Below, piece by piece: positions 17,021-26,007 of a stretch of 64,000 nt of DNA. This stretch comes from Aquimarina amphilecti (GTDB lineage Bacteria; Bacteroidota; Bacteroidia; Flavobacteriales; Flavobacteriaceae): positions 372,001 through 436,000 of the forward strand of contig NZ_FOAB01000004.1 of the NCBI RefSeq assembly GCF_900109375.1, given 5' to 3'. Within the stretch, counting starts at the first letter, position 1. Each line of letters opens with the position of its first letter. The notes beneath the pieces were generated by a model. The model did no database searches. It was not told the origin of the DNA and worked only from the letters and a program-made list of their open reading frames with translations. The position numbers were made by a program, and so were the translations under genes.

Positions 17021-18699
17021 CCCTTTATGAGATTACTGTTTTGAAATGTGTAATGTTTCTCGGCAAATTTAGAGAGGTCTTTATTATGAAAAACAGCAAC
17101 TATCGATAATTCATTTTCTGTTGTTCTACTTTTTAAATATTTCATAATTTTTATCTCTAAATCTTCATTTAGTTGATTTGTAGCTTCATCAAGTAATAGA
17201 ATTTTTGGTTTTGTATATAAGGCTCTAATCAAAGCTAAACGTTGTTTTTGTCCACCTGAAATACTTTTACTATCAATGTTTAATACAGTATCAAAACCAT
17301 CGTCTAAATTTAAAAACCAATCTTTTAGATCAAAACTATCAAAGAGATGATTTATATAGTTATAATCAACATCTTCTTTTTTATTCATTGTTATATTTTC
17401 AATCAATGTTCCTTGAAAAATAAATGAATGTTGCGATAACATATATACGAAAGGAAACGATGCTGTATTCGTAATAACATTTTCATCTAATATGATCTTA
17501 CCAGATTTAAATGGAAGCATTCTACAGATAATATGTAGTAAGGTCGTTTTTCCGCAACCAGATTTGCCCATAATTCCAATAAAGTCACCTTTCTTTATTT
17601 CTATGTTACAGTTAGATATAATTAAATCGTTATTAGGGTAATTAAAATTAATGTTTTCTAACAGTAAAGAATTTTCGAACAGATTGTCATTTAGTTCATT
17701 AGGTTGGTCAAATTTGTAAGAGGCTAAAATATCAACAGCATGTTTGTTACTTTTTAAATCTATGTATGCGTTAATGATTTTATTGAATGACGGAATAATT
17801 TTAATAACGGCACTTCCATAAAAAGAAAGTAATACCAGATCTTTCATTGAACTGGAGTTTAATAATATAAAAGCAATAGAAAATGAAATAAAAATAATTG
17901 TCATTACTTCTAGATATCGTACATTATTTTGTTTAAAAGTGCTTAAGGATGCTAGCGTGTCATTTTGTTCCTCATAGGATTTACCAAATCGATTAATGAA
18001 ATCTCTTTCTGACTTAGAACTTTTTATTTCAATGATTCCGTTTAAGATATTCATTAAATTATTTAGGGTGTCTCTATATGATTTAGAAATGATTTCATTA
18101 AAGTGTTGTGTTTTACCTTTACGTAAAAACAATAATAATAGTGCAGAAATAGAGACAAAAACTATAGAAAAAATAGTTGCCAAAGGATTAAGAATAAATC
18201 CTGCGACCATAATCATAGATACTATAATTATTTCTGATGTTAAGTGGTAAATCGGGATAAGAATATTAGTCACGAAAATAGTCGGAAGTTTATGAAAATC
18301 TCTGATTAGTTGCCCTTTATCGATGAGGTAAAATTTCTCATAGTTTCCATAGGTGAAATTAGACACGAGTTTCTTAGATAATAAAGTCCCAATAGAGTAG
18401 AGGTATTTTGATTGTCGAGATACAATTTTAGTTTGGAGTAAATTTTTTAGTAAATAGAAAGCGATTAGAATTATAAGGGCGTATAGTATATGCTTTTCTT
18501 GATAAGTAATGCCAAAATGAAAAACCAAAAAATCATCTACTTTCTTTTTATCAATTATTAATAGAATAAATGGTGTTAAAAATGCAATGGAAATGAAATC
18601 TAAAATCGAATTGACAATAGAAATAGAAAAGAAAAAGGGAAGTCTTTTCCTTTTAGATTGAGGAATTAGATATTTTATATGTTCAATTAATTTTTTCAA
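17017..18699 (-). CDS. ABC exporter, fused membrane and ATPase domains
   Basis: A 560-residue half-transporter of the MsbA/PglK type. Residues 1-310 carry five to six membrane segments (for example DFISIAFLTPFILLIID, ILYALIILIAFYLLKNLL, EIIIVSMIMVAGFILNPL); the ATPase domain shows Walker A GIMGKSGCGKTTLL, Q-loop MLSQHSFIFQG, signature SISGGQKQRLALIRAL, Walker B ILLLDEATNQLN and the H-loop in AVFHNKD. It should act as a homodimer. Flanked by glycosyltransferases, it probably flips a lipid-linked glycan or exports the product of this operon; a PglK-like flippase is the closest functional guess. Confidence 0.88.
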   Translation of the reverse strand: MKKLIEHIKYLIPQSKRKRLPFFFSISIVNSILDFISIAFLTPFILLIIDKKKVDDFLVFHFGITYQEKHILYALIILIAFYLLKNLLQTKIVSRQSKYLYSIGTLLSKKLVSNFTYGNYEKFYLIDKGQLIRDFHKLPTIFVTNILIPIYHLTSEIIIVSMIMVAGFILNPLATIFSIVFVSISALLLLFLRKGKTQHFNEIISKSYRDTLNNLMNILNGIIEIKSSKSERDFINRFGKSYEEQNDTLASLSTFKQNNVRYLEVMTIIFISFSIAFILLNSSSMKDLVLLSFYGSAVIKIIPSFNKIINAYIDLKSNKHAVDILASYKFDQPNELNDNLFENSLLLENINFNYPNNDLIISNCNIEIKKGDFIGIMGKSGCGKTTLLHIICRMLPFKSGKIILDENVITNTASFPFVYMLSQHSFIFQGTLIENITMNKKEDVDYNYINHLFDSFDLKDWFLNLDDGFDTVLNIDSKSISGGQKQRLALIRALYTKPKILLLDEATNQLNEDLEIKIMKYLKSRTTENELSIVAVFHNKDLSKFAEKHYTFQNSNLIKG

Positions 18700-18727
18700 A
18701 ATTTAAAATCAAATGTTTTAATCATTA

Positions 18728-19714
18728 TTATGTATTGATATTATTAAGATTTTCTTTTTGATATAGATTTTTTTTAAATAATATTCTGAAGATTAGTATC
18801 AGATTATATTTTATCATTTCTGTATCTATTTTAAGAAAGTTTGGAATTAAAACTCCAATCAAAGACCAAAGTAAAAATAAACGATTTGAACTTGAGAAAT
18901 TAGAATTGTTAAGTAGTATATAATGTAATGCTGAAGTTCGGTAATAGAAACCTTCTTTTGGATTGATTCGATTCGTTATTTCCTTGTAATGAAAAGCTTT
19001 AATCTTTTTTAGAATGGTAATATTAAAGCCTAATTTAATACAAGCATCATAATTATCTCCAATACCATTAAATATGAAAACGGGATCAAATAAATCTTCT
19101 TCAGGTTTTCTTATCATTGCACCCATTAATGAAAAAAAAGGAAAATCATTTTCATCTTTATTCCAGTTTACGAAAATAGGCCATCCTGCTTTTGAGATTT
19201 GGTTTCCTTTGTTAGATAATTTAGTTTTTATTCGGTTAACAAGAATATTGCCTCTTTTACTTTTAGATAAATCCGAAAAGATGGAAAGCCCAAAGAACCA
19301 ATTATAAATTAGTTTTATATCAGAAATCTCATTGGCATATGCCCATTCATCTTTTGTGTTTTTTTCTAAAATTATTCCGCTAGCAGCTTTTTTAGAGGGA
19401 TTTTTTTTCAGATAGTCATATAATGTTAATGTATATTCTTCTTCGAAGACTAAATCATCATCACTTAATAAAATAATAGAGTTAGAACTTAATTTAATAC
19501 CGATGTTTCTTTGTTCACAAACTGAAGGAGTGGATCGCTCCAAAATTAAATTAATAGTATTAGGCGGTGTAATGAGATCTTTAGTTGTAAAAGCTTGATC
19601 ACTGGAGTCAATAATGATTATTTCTTTAGGTTTTAGAGTCTGTTTATATAGAGAATCTAATACTCTATTTAAAGATTCTAATCTATTTCTGGTTGGTATT
19701 ACAACACTAATCAT
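18728..19714 (-). CDS. Family 2 glycosyltransferase
   Basis: A 328-residue GT-A enzyme. ISVVIPTRNRLESLNRVLDSL and KEIIIIDSSD form the nucleotide-binding N-terminus; SIILLSDDDLVFEEEY holds the DxD metal site near residue 95. A hydrophobic segment near the C-terminus (about 275-310, FLLWSLIGVLIPNFL) suggests membrane association. It is 28 bases downstream (in the minus direction) of which the ABC exporter gene begins, within the same operon. Donor and acceptor are not predictable. Confidence 0.88.
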   Translation of the reverse strand: MISVVIPTRNRLESLNRVLDSLYKQTLKPKEIIIIDSSDQAFTTKDLITPPNTINLILERSTPSVCEQRNIGIKLSSNSIILLSDDDLVFEEEYTLTLYDYLKKNPSKKAASGIILEKNTKDEWAYANEISDIKLIYNWFFGLSIFSDLSKSKRGNILVNRIKTKLSNKGNQISKAGWPIFVNWNKDENDFPFFSLMGAMIRKPEEDLFDPVFIFNGIGDNYDACIKLGFNITILKKIKAFHYKEITNRINPKEGFYYRTSALHYILLNNSNFSSSNRLFLLWSLIGVLIPNFLKIDTEMIKYNLILIFRILFKKNLYQKENLNNINT

Positions 19715-19741
19715 ATATCATCCATTTTTAAATAAAGAATT

Positions 19742-21118
19742 TTATCTCAATTTATAATATTTCATTAGTAGTAAAGCGGCTATCGATTTTACTTTTAATT
19801 TTAATTTTTCTTTTAGGTTATTTCTGTTTTTAAAATAGTTTACTTCATTAACAATTCTTCTTACAGCAAAATCATAGAATTTACGATGATAAGTTCTTTT
19901 AAAATCAATGTCTCTATCTGTTGAGGTATTCCAATCCGGTTGTATAGTGATATCATTTTCGATTTCATTATATAGAGAAGTTCCTTTTATTGGATAAGCA
20001 ACAGTGATTGTGAAATGAGTAGGGTTCGCTACTTTTAGATGATGTATGGTTTCTGCGATATCTTTTTCATCTTCACCAGGATATCCTACCATAATAAAAG
20101 TTCCTGTTTCGATACCTAATTGATTAGTTTTCTGGATGGCTTCTCTAACAGTTTCAACTTTTACGCGTCTATCCATTGCATCCACTATTTTTTGTGAACC
20201 ACTTTCTGCACCAATCCATATCCGATAACAACCAGCTTCTTTTAACTGTTGTAAAACTTCATCATTTAAACGTTCTGCTCGGGTAATGCATTCAAAAGGA
20301 ATAATAGCATCTTGTTGTATCACTTCTTTATGAAATTCTGCTAACCATTTATGACTTACTGTAAATACATCATCAACAAACCAAATTGTATCTGGATTAT
20401 AGTTCTGCTTAAGCATTGCTAATTCTTGTGCTACAAGATTAGCAGGTCTTCTTCGATAGCTCTGTCCATAAACTGCTGTACTACACCATTTACAAGTATA
20501 TGGGCAACCACGCTGAGTACTAATGGTCATAGAACTTTGTCCGTGGTTATTTTTCCAAGTATCAAGATATTTTTGCATATCGATCGCTTCTCGGTTCGGG
20601 AGGGGAAGCACTGATAAATCTTTCATTTTTATTCTGGCAGTGGTTTTTACTACTTTGTCATTATCTAAATATGCAATTCCTGAAACTGCGTGTATGTCAG
20701 TTTTGTTTTTAATGGCTTGATGGAGTTCATATAACGTTTCTTCTCCTTCACCGATTACGATATATTGAGCACCAGATCTTAAGTAATTTTCGGTGTTATA
20801 AGTAACATCAGGACCTCCTAGTACTATTTTTGGGAAACCGTATGTAGCTTTTGTAACTAGTGTTTTAATAAGTTTAATGACTTCTACTTTAGTCATTAGA
20901 TTTGCATATATGGCTACTACATCTGGTTTCTTGGATGCTATAAAACTTAGTTGCTCTTTTTTAGAGCTAAATGTTGTGTCAAAAACATAATTCTCTAAAC
21001 CGTGTTCTTTTAAGTATCCAGAAATATAAAGCTGCCCTAGAGGAGGATAGGGTTTCATGATCCTTTGTTCCTTAGGATCTGTACTTAGATAATATGCGTG
21101 GGTAAGAACTATACTCAT
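19742..21118 (-). CDS. B12-binding radical SAM protein (copy 1)
   Basis: A 458-residue class B-like radical SAM protein. Residues 1-140 form a cobalamin-binding Rossmann-like domain (PYPPLGQLYISGYLKEHG; VVAIYANLMT; IVLGGPDVT; YIVIGEGEETL); the radical SAM domain has GCPYTCKWCS with Cys205, Cys209 and Cys212 ligating the cluster, followed by WFVDDVF and IWIGAESGSQ. Enzymes of this type methylate unactivated carbon or phosphorus or rearrange carbon skeletons. Its start overlaps the methyltransferase stop by 4 bases. It is a distant paralogue of the protein at 21899-23362. Substrate unknown. Confidence 0.85.
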   Translation of the reverse strand: MSIVLTHAYYLSTDPKEQRIMKPYPPLGQLYISGYLKEHGLENYVFDTTFSSKKEQLSFIASKKPDVVAIYANLMTKVEVIKLIKTLVTKATYGFPKIVLGGPDVTYNTENYLRSGAQYIVIGEGEETLYELHQAIKNKTDIHAVSGIAYLDNDKVVKTTARIKMKDLSVLPLPNREAIDMQKYLDTWKNNHGQSSMTISTQRGCPYTCKWCSTAVYGQSYRRRPANLVAQELAMLKQNYNPDTIWFVDDVFTVSHKWLAEFHKEVIQQDAIIPFECITRAERLNDEVLQQLKEAGCYRIWIGAESGSQKIVDAMDRRVKVETVREAIQKTNQLGIETGTFIMVGYPGEDEKDIAETIHHLKVANPTHFTITVAYPIKGTSLYNEIENDITIQPDWNTSTDRDIDFKRTYHRKFYDFAVRRIVNEVNYFKNRNNLKEKLKLKVKSIAALLLMKYYKLR

Positions 21119-21906
21119 TTTTTGATGAGAGAGATTAGGTAATGATCACTATATTTTGATAAGAATGCGAAACGACGGAAAAACATATCCAGATTTGATA
21201 AGATTTTTAAAATTCCCGACTTGTTCTTAAAAAACGACTCAAGATAAGAAGGAGGAATCCATAATCCGATGGGTTTTAATTCATTTGTTTTAAATAATTT
21301 GCTAGATATTTTCTGTATCATTTTTGGATTATAGTACCAAGTATTTACATCGACTCCATCAACATTTGCTACCACTACATTATCAGTATTACGTCTAAAA
21401 GCTTGTTTGAATTTACCTTTCATCATGAAATAAATATTCTCCATCAAACATTGCCTAGGCATAATAACTCCTACGATTATACCATTTGGTTTTAATTTTT
21501 TCTGAGCGGCTATAAAAAACTCTTTTAATTGATCTGGAGAAAGACAATTTAATCCTCCAAAATCTGAAAATATTAAATCAAAAGGCTGTTCAGAATTTAA
21601 TGTGCTTAGCTTGTTAATATCTAGTTGTAGAAACTCTAGATCTTTGATCTGGTTATGTTGCTTGGATTTAGCGATCGAAATCATTTCTGATGATATATCT
21701 GTAGCAATAACACGATGTCCTTGTTCAGCTAGCCATATTGCATCATGACCAGTACCACAATTAATTTCTAGAATATCTAATTTTTGATTTGGCGGAAGCA
21801 TTTTTGTCAAATGATCAAACACCAAATTTCTTTGGAGTTTGCCAATTTTACTATGAGTAAAAGTAGTATCATAGGTTATCGCCGCTATGTCAAAACTTTC
21901 ATTCAT
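21115..21906 (-). CDS. Class I SAM-dependent methyltransferase
   Basis: A 263-residue soluble methyltransferase. Motif I is LDILEINCGTGHDAIWLA (an Asn-Cys variant of the usual E/DxGxGxG), followed by VIATDISSEMI (motif II) and FDLIFSDFGGLNCL (motif IV). The C-terminal 60 residues include a hydrophobic PPSYLESFF region. It lies between two B12-binding radical SAM genes and overlaps both neighbours (8 bases with the upstream gene, 4 with the downstream one), so the three proteins are likely to act in one pathway. Substrate unknown. Confidence 0.82.
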   Translation of the reverse strand: MNESFDIAAITYDTTFTHSKIGKLQRNLVFDHLTKMLPPNQKLDILEINCGTGHDAIWLAEQGHRVIATDISSEMISIAKSKQHNQIKDLEFLQLDINKLSTLNSEQPFDLIFSDFGGLNCLSPDQLKEFFIAAQKKLKPNGIIVGVIMPRQCLMENIYFMMKGKFKQAFRRNTDNVVVANVDGVDVNTWYYNPKMIQKISSKLFKTNELKPIGLWIPPSYLESFFKNKSGILKILSNLDMFFRRFAFLSKYSDHYLISLIKK

Positions 21907-23362
21907 TAATATGTTCCATTCTTTTTAAAACCTGAGCATCCATATATGCACTTGGGAAATAATATAGTAAATAAGATATTCGTTTTAACGTATTAGTAGA
22001 AATTTTAGAAGGGCTCTTTAGAGTAGCTTTTAGGAATCGTAATCCTTGACTTTTTCTATATTCCTTATGTACATATCTATGCAGTTTTTTATAGTATTTA
22101 GAATTATAAGTACTCTTAAACATCATTGCTAAATCATCCGAGTCTGTCCAATTTGCTTTGAATCGAAGATCATCTTTTACTTTATCATAGAATTTAGTTC
22201 CTGGAAGTGGATAGGATACGGATATACCTAAGTCATCAGGAACTAGTTCTTTTATCATTTTTATAGTTTTAGAAATATCATCTTTGGTTTCACCGAGATA
22301 ACCAAATTGAATAAAAAATGCTACTCGTATATTCTTCTCTTTTAGTAACGTTGTGGCATTGTATATTTCTTCTACTTTAGTTCCTTTATCCATAGCATCG
22401 AGGATGGATTGAGAACCACTTTCTGCTCCAACCCAAACTTCTTGTAATCCAGATTCAGCAAGAGCATCTATCGTATCTTCTTTAAGTAACAAATCAACTC
22501 TACTTTGAATGTAATATTTTAGTTTAGTATTTGTGTTTTTTAGTTCTTGATTAAAATTCTGTACCCATCCTGGAGTTAAGCCAAAAATATCGTCACACAT
22601 CCAGAAACGTTCGACATCATAGTTTTTCTGTAAATATTGTATGTGTTTTACTATATATTCTGGAGAATGCGTATTATATCTATTTCCATAAATTGGTTTA
22701 GCGCACCAGTTGCATTTAAATGGGCATCCTCTGGTAGTAGCAAGATTTAGAGTAAATTCTTTGCCTCCATCATGCCATACTTTTTTATAAGAGTCAATAT
22801 CAATAAGGTCCCACGCAGGCATTGGTAATTCATCTAGATTTTTTAATACTTCCCGCTTTGAATTAGTAACAGTATTTTCATCTTTTATGTATACAATGCT
22901 TTTAATTCCCTCTATTGGTTGATTATTTTTAAGGGCCGAAATAAGTTCTAATAAAACTAATTCTCCTTCTCCTTGGATAATATAATCCGCACCATTGTAT
23001 AAATATTTTGGATAATGATCTGTAGCATCAGAACTATTGACAATTATAGTACAATCATGGCTTTTTCCAATTCTCATCATTTCGAAAGCGGCTTCACGCA
23101 TAGTGGTAAGGCACATTTTTGTCAAGTAATTAAAGCCATCATCATATAATACTAGAAACTTAGGTTTCTTTTTAATTATTTCTTTTTCAATATCATATGG
23201 ATTATCTCTTAGGTTAGTGTCAAAAAGATCAACTGCAAAACCTTTTTCTCGCATTAAAGAAGCAGCATATATTGTTCCTAATGGAGGGTAAGGTGTTTGG
23301 TTCTTCCATTGTTTAAGATCTAAAGGATAGTAATAAGAATGTGAAAATAAAATATCAAGCAT
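21899..23362 (-). CDS. B12-binding radical SAM protein (copy 2)
   Basis: A 487-residue protein with the same architecture as copy 1: cobalamin-binding domain (PYPPLGTIYAASLMREKG, IQGEGELVLLEL) and radical SAM domain with GCPFKCNWCA carrying Cys213, Cys217 and Cys220, then FWMCDDIFGLTPGWV and VWVGAESGSQ. Like copy 1 it lacks the DxHxxG cobalamin motif in obvious form, which is common in this family. Its start overlaps the nucleotidyltransferase stop by 8 bases. The two copies are clearly diverged, suggesting different steps on related substrates. Confidence 0.85.
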   Translation of the reverse strand: MLDILFSHSYYYPLDLKQWKNQTPYPPLGTIYAASLMREKGFAVDLFDTNLRDNPYDIEKEIIKKKPKFLVLYDDGFNYLTKMCLTTMREAAFEMMRIGKSHDCTIIVNSSDATDHYPKYLYNGADYIIQGEGELVLLELISALKNNQPIEGIKSIVYIKDENTVTNSKREVLKNLDELPMPAWDLIDIDSYKKVWHDGGKEFTLNLATTRGCPFKCNWCAKPIYGNRYNTHSPEYIVKHIQYLQKNYDVERFWMCDDIFGLTPGWVQNFNQELKNTNTKLKYYIQSRVDLLLKEDTIDALAESGLQEVWVGAESGSQSILDAMDKGTKVEEIYNATTLLKEKNIRVAFFIQFGYLGETKDDISKTIKMIKELVPDDLGISVSYPLPGTKFYDKVKDDLRFKANWTDSDDLAMMFKSTYNSKYYKKLHRYVHKEYRKSQGLRFLKATLKSPSKISTNTLKRISYLLYYFPSAYMDAQVLKRMEHINE

Positions 23363-24299
23363 GCTCTTTTTCTAATTCTATATTATACTTAAGTTGAAAT
23401 TCGTTGTATCTTTTATTAAGTCTATCAATGACCTTTTTTTGGAAATTTCTAGGATGATGCTTGGATACACCATCTGTAGATTTCATTGCTATGTCAAAAT
23501 CATCTTTATTTAAAGTTTTGAATTTAGTATTCCATTTTTTTAATGTCATTTTCAAAAAAAGATTCTCTAAGCCATTTCCGATTTTAGTATTTAAGAATGA
23601 TTCTATGAATTTAGTTATCAGAGGCTTATTTTTTAAATTATTAATAGAAGATTTACCTATCTCTAAATTGGGCAAAAAGTCTGAAACCCATTGGTTTTGA
23701 CTATAAAATTTAGTAAAATCTCCAGAAACTGGAATTAGTGTCAATAGTTCAGTTGCCGTGAATATATTCTTTTCAGATATTTCTAAAGAATTTTCTGCAA
23801 TAAAGTAATTGATACAAAAGAACTTTCTAGAATTGAATAAAAATATTTTTTTGTATAACATTAATAATGTTCTGGCTACCCATAAACGATCTGATTTTGT
23901 AATAACAAAAAAATCAACATCACCATCTTTATCGTGATAATTTTTCGATAAAGCTCCAGAAATACCAACAGCTTTTACATAAGGAAACTTAGCAATTAAA
24001 TTTCCTTTTTTTATAGCTTTTTGCATAACAGATTTAGCCATTTTATTTCCTTCGATACGTCGAGAAACAGATTGTAAGTTTCCATCAAGAAAATAGTAAC
24101 TGTCATCAAATGAAATGACACCTTTTTCTTTGAGATATTCTAATTCGTTTTTGATCTCACTTTGATCAGAAGCTTTAGAAAATAAATAAATCTCTTCGGC
24201 TGAAAGGGGGTATCTGAAAATTGAAAAATATAACAACGTTTTAAGAGATTTCACAGAGAGTTGAGTTTTAATTAGATTGTTATCTGAAAATAATGTCAA
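23355..24299 (-). CDS. Winged-helix plus nucleotidyltransferase-domain protein
   Basis: First gene of the minus-strand operon; 314 residues. Residues about 10-70 look like a winged helix (LKTLLYFSIFRYPLSAEEIY, followed by ELEYLKEKGVISFDDSYYFL). Residues about 100-200 hold a polymerase-beta-like nucleotidyltransferase fold: VGISGALSKNYHDKDGDVDF, with the GS-like loop and the metal-binding DxD (Asp in GDVDFFVI). The C-terminal helical part is basic. Proteins of this shape are found beside B12-radical SAM genes but have no assigned reaction; nucleotidyl transfer to a small molecule or a sensor role are both possible. Confidence 0.7.
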   Translation of the reverse strand: MTLFSDNNLIKTQLSVKSLKTLLYFSIFRYPLSAEEIYLFSKASDQSEIKNELEYLKEKGVISFDDSYYFLDGNLQSVSRRIEGNKMAKSVMQKAIKKGNLIAKFPYVKAVGISGALSKNYHDKDGDVDFFVITKSDRLWVARTLLMLYKKIFLFNSRKFFCINYFIAENSLEISEKNIFTATELLTLIPVSGDFTKFYSQNQWVSDFLPNLEIGKSSINNLKNKPLITKFIESFLNTKIGNGLENLFLKMTLKKWNTKFKTLNKDDFDIAMKSTDGVSKHHPRNFQKKVIDRLNKRYNEFQLKYNIELEKEHA

Positions 24300-24543
24300 G
24301 CATTTTTTAATAACTAATTAGTGTGTTTACATCTAAATGTATTTATGTTATAATTAATTAAATATGGCTAATGATTTAGATATATAGTTAATATTTAAAT
24401 AGATTTTGAATGGATTTAAATTCAAGGTTTATTAGTGCTAATAAACATAGTTATGTTATATATATTCAATTAAAACATCTTAAAGAGGAAAAAATCCAAT
24501 TTAAAAAGGAATATTTCAGGTTGAAAAATAGAGTTAAAAAAGA

Positions 24544-25083
24544 TTATTTCTTTTTTAGTATAAAGTTTAATGACACCGAAATATCGTCAGCTATCTTTTT
24601 ACTAACAATACTTGGGATCTTAATATCAAATTCTTCAGGTTTTGTTATAAAGGTTGAAGTAATGGTAATTGTGTCATTACTATCTTTATTTAGAATACCT
24701 TTAGTCTCAATCTCTTGGGATTTTCCGTGTAACGATAAAGTTCCTTTAATAATATATTCATTCTGAATATTAGTATTGTCATAATTTACAAGTTTACCCT
24801 TAAAAGTTGCTTTAGGGTACTCGTCAGATTCAATATAGTTTTCATTAAAATGCTCTTCCATTAATGCATTCTTAAATCGAAATCCTTTTATTAGAGCTAA
24901 GGCAGCAAATTCACCATTATCCGTGTTTAGAATTGCAGTTACAGTAGAGTTTTTAGCTTTGACTTCTTCAAAAGAAGGGACGGAAGCTTCGAAACTAATA
25001 GAGCCTTTCTTAGTAATAAATTTTCCTTGCGCTATAATAGATGTTGAAACAAATACTAATAAAAAAGATAAGAAACTCTTCAT
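24544..25083 (-). CDS. Exported YceI-family protein
   Basis: I start at the ATG at 25083 (MKSFLSFLLVFVSTSIIAQG), giving a 179-residue protein with a signal peptide; an in-frame extension to 25128 has no signal character. The mature part is the YceI lipocalin-like barrel: SISFEASVPSFEEVKAKNST, AALALIKGFRFKNALMEEHF, NENYIESDEYPKATFKGKL and KGTLSLHGKSQEIET. The family binds isoprenoid-like lipids in the periplasm. Fifteen bases downstream of the cytochrome-like lipoprotein gene, so probably one transcript. Confidence 0.87.
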   Translation of the reverse strand: MKSFLSFLLVFVSTSIIAQGKFITKKGSISFEASVPSFEEVKAKNSTVTAILNTDNGEFAALALIKGFRFKNALMEEHFNENYIESDEYPKATFKGKLVNYDNTNIQNEYIIKGTLSLHGKSQEIETKGILNKDSNDTITITSTFITKPEEFDIKIPSIVSKKIADDISVSLNFILKKK

Positions 25084-25097
25084 AGGTATGATAATTT

Positions 25098-25463
25098 TTA
25101 TTGTTCTAATAATCCATCGGTATTCCATTGTAATATGACATCAATGGTAGCTTGCGGTAATCTAGGTCCGCCAGAAGGCATTAAAAAACTTATATCTTCT
25201 GAAGATACTCTACTCAGTAACTCTCTATTGTCAACAGCTTCTTTTACTTGATCAAAAGTTAAAAGTGGCATAGGAGCGAAGTTAATTGGAGGGTCATTAT
25301 GACAAGTAGTACAGTTACTATCAACGATGTTTTTTACATTGTTGTTATAAGTAACTAATGTTACAGGTGTAATATCTATTAAATCTTTTTCGCTATCATT
25401 TTCGCAACTTACATTGAATAAGATCGCACAAAGAATTAAAAATTTTAAAAAGTGTTTTTTCAT
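25098..25463 (-). CDS. Cytochrome c-like lipoprotein
   Basis: A 121-residue protein with a lipoprotein signal (LCAILFNVSC, modified Cys20) and one haem c site, CTTCHN with Cys51, Cys54 and His55. Met95 in FLMPSGGP is the likely sixth ligand. The segment VKNIVDSN before the motif and TIDVILQWNTDG at the end fit the short cytochrome c-like proteins of flavobacteria. It is probably an outer-membrane or periplasmic electron carrier. It starts the two-gene unit with yceI and is divergent from the OB-fold gene. Confidence 0.83.
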   Translation of the reverse strand: MKKHFLKFLILCAILFNVSCENDSEKDLIDITPVTLVTYNNNVKNIVDSNCTTCHNDPPINFAPMPLLTFDQVKEAVDNRELLSRVSSEDISFLMPSGGPRLPQATIDVILQWNTDGLLEQ

Positions 25464-25591
25464 AAATTACCTATTGAACTCTATTTTTGGAAGGTAAAAA
25501 TTAGATCAATTTTAATTGATATGCAAAAATAAGTTTCATTAGGTTGATAATTTTCATACTTTTAATCAAGTTTAAATGAGATAATTTAAGA

Positions 25592-25975
25592 ATGAAAAAG
25601 GTACTAATCTTAGTTTTAATTCTAATTGTTGGAGCATTTATAGGATATAAATATATATATCAATCTCATAGAGATATTCAAACAGAAAAGGCTGAATTTA
25701 CAATAGATGCAACTAGTTTAGCAAAAGAATTTTCAGAGAATCCTGATGCTGCTTCTAAAAAGTATCTAAACAAGACTATCATTGTTAAAGGTGAGCTTAC
25801 AGAAATCGAAGAGAACTCTTTAATGCTTAATAATGCTACTTACGGTACTTTTGATACTAATCACAGCGTTTCTGAATCTGATTTAAATTCAAGATATACC
25901 ATAAAAGGAAGATGTATAGGATATGATGAACTTCTGGAAGTTGTTAAATTAGATCAAACATCAATTATTAAATAA
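25592..25975 (+). CDS. Membrane-anchored OB-fold protein (tRNA_anti-like)
   Basis: A 127-residue protein with an N-terminal membrane helix (VLILVLILIVGAFIGYKYI) and an exported OB-fold domain: IDATSLAKEFSENPDAASKKY then LNKTIIVKGELTEIEENSLM and YTIKGRCIGYDELLEVVKLD. This matches the 'tRNA_anti-like' family of Bacteroidota; despite that family name it is exported and no RNA role is shown. It is followed 23 bases later by the barrel gene. Confidence 0.72.
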   Translation: MKKVLILVLILIVGAFIGYKYIYQSHRDIQTEKAEFTIDATSLAKEFSENPDAASKKYLNKTIIVKGELTEIEENSLMLNNATYGTFDTNHSVSESDLNSRYTIKGRCIGYDELLEVVKLDQTSIIK

Positions 25976-26007
25976 TTAGTCTTTATTAGTATTTTAAAAT
26001 GATTTTC

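Noticed and set aside
24410..24766. 118-residue plus-strand ORF
   Set aside because: It lies mostly antisense to the yceI-family gene, which has a clear signal peptide and family motifs; the ORF itself has no recognisable pattern.
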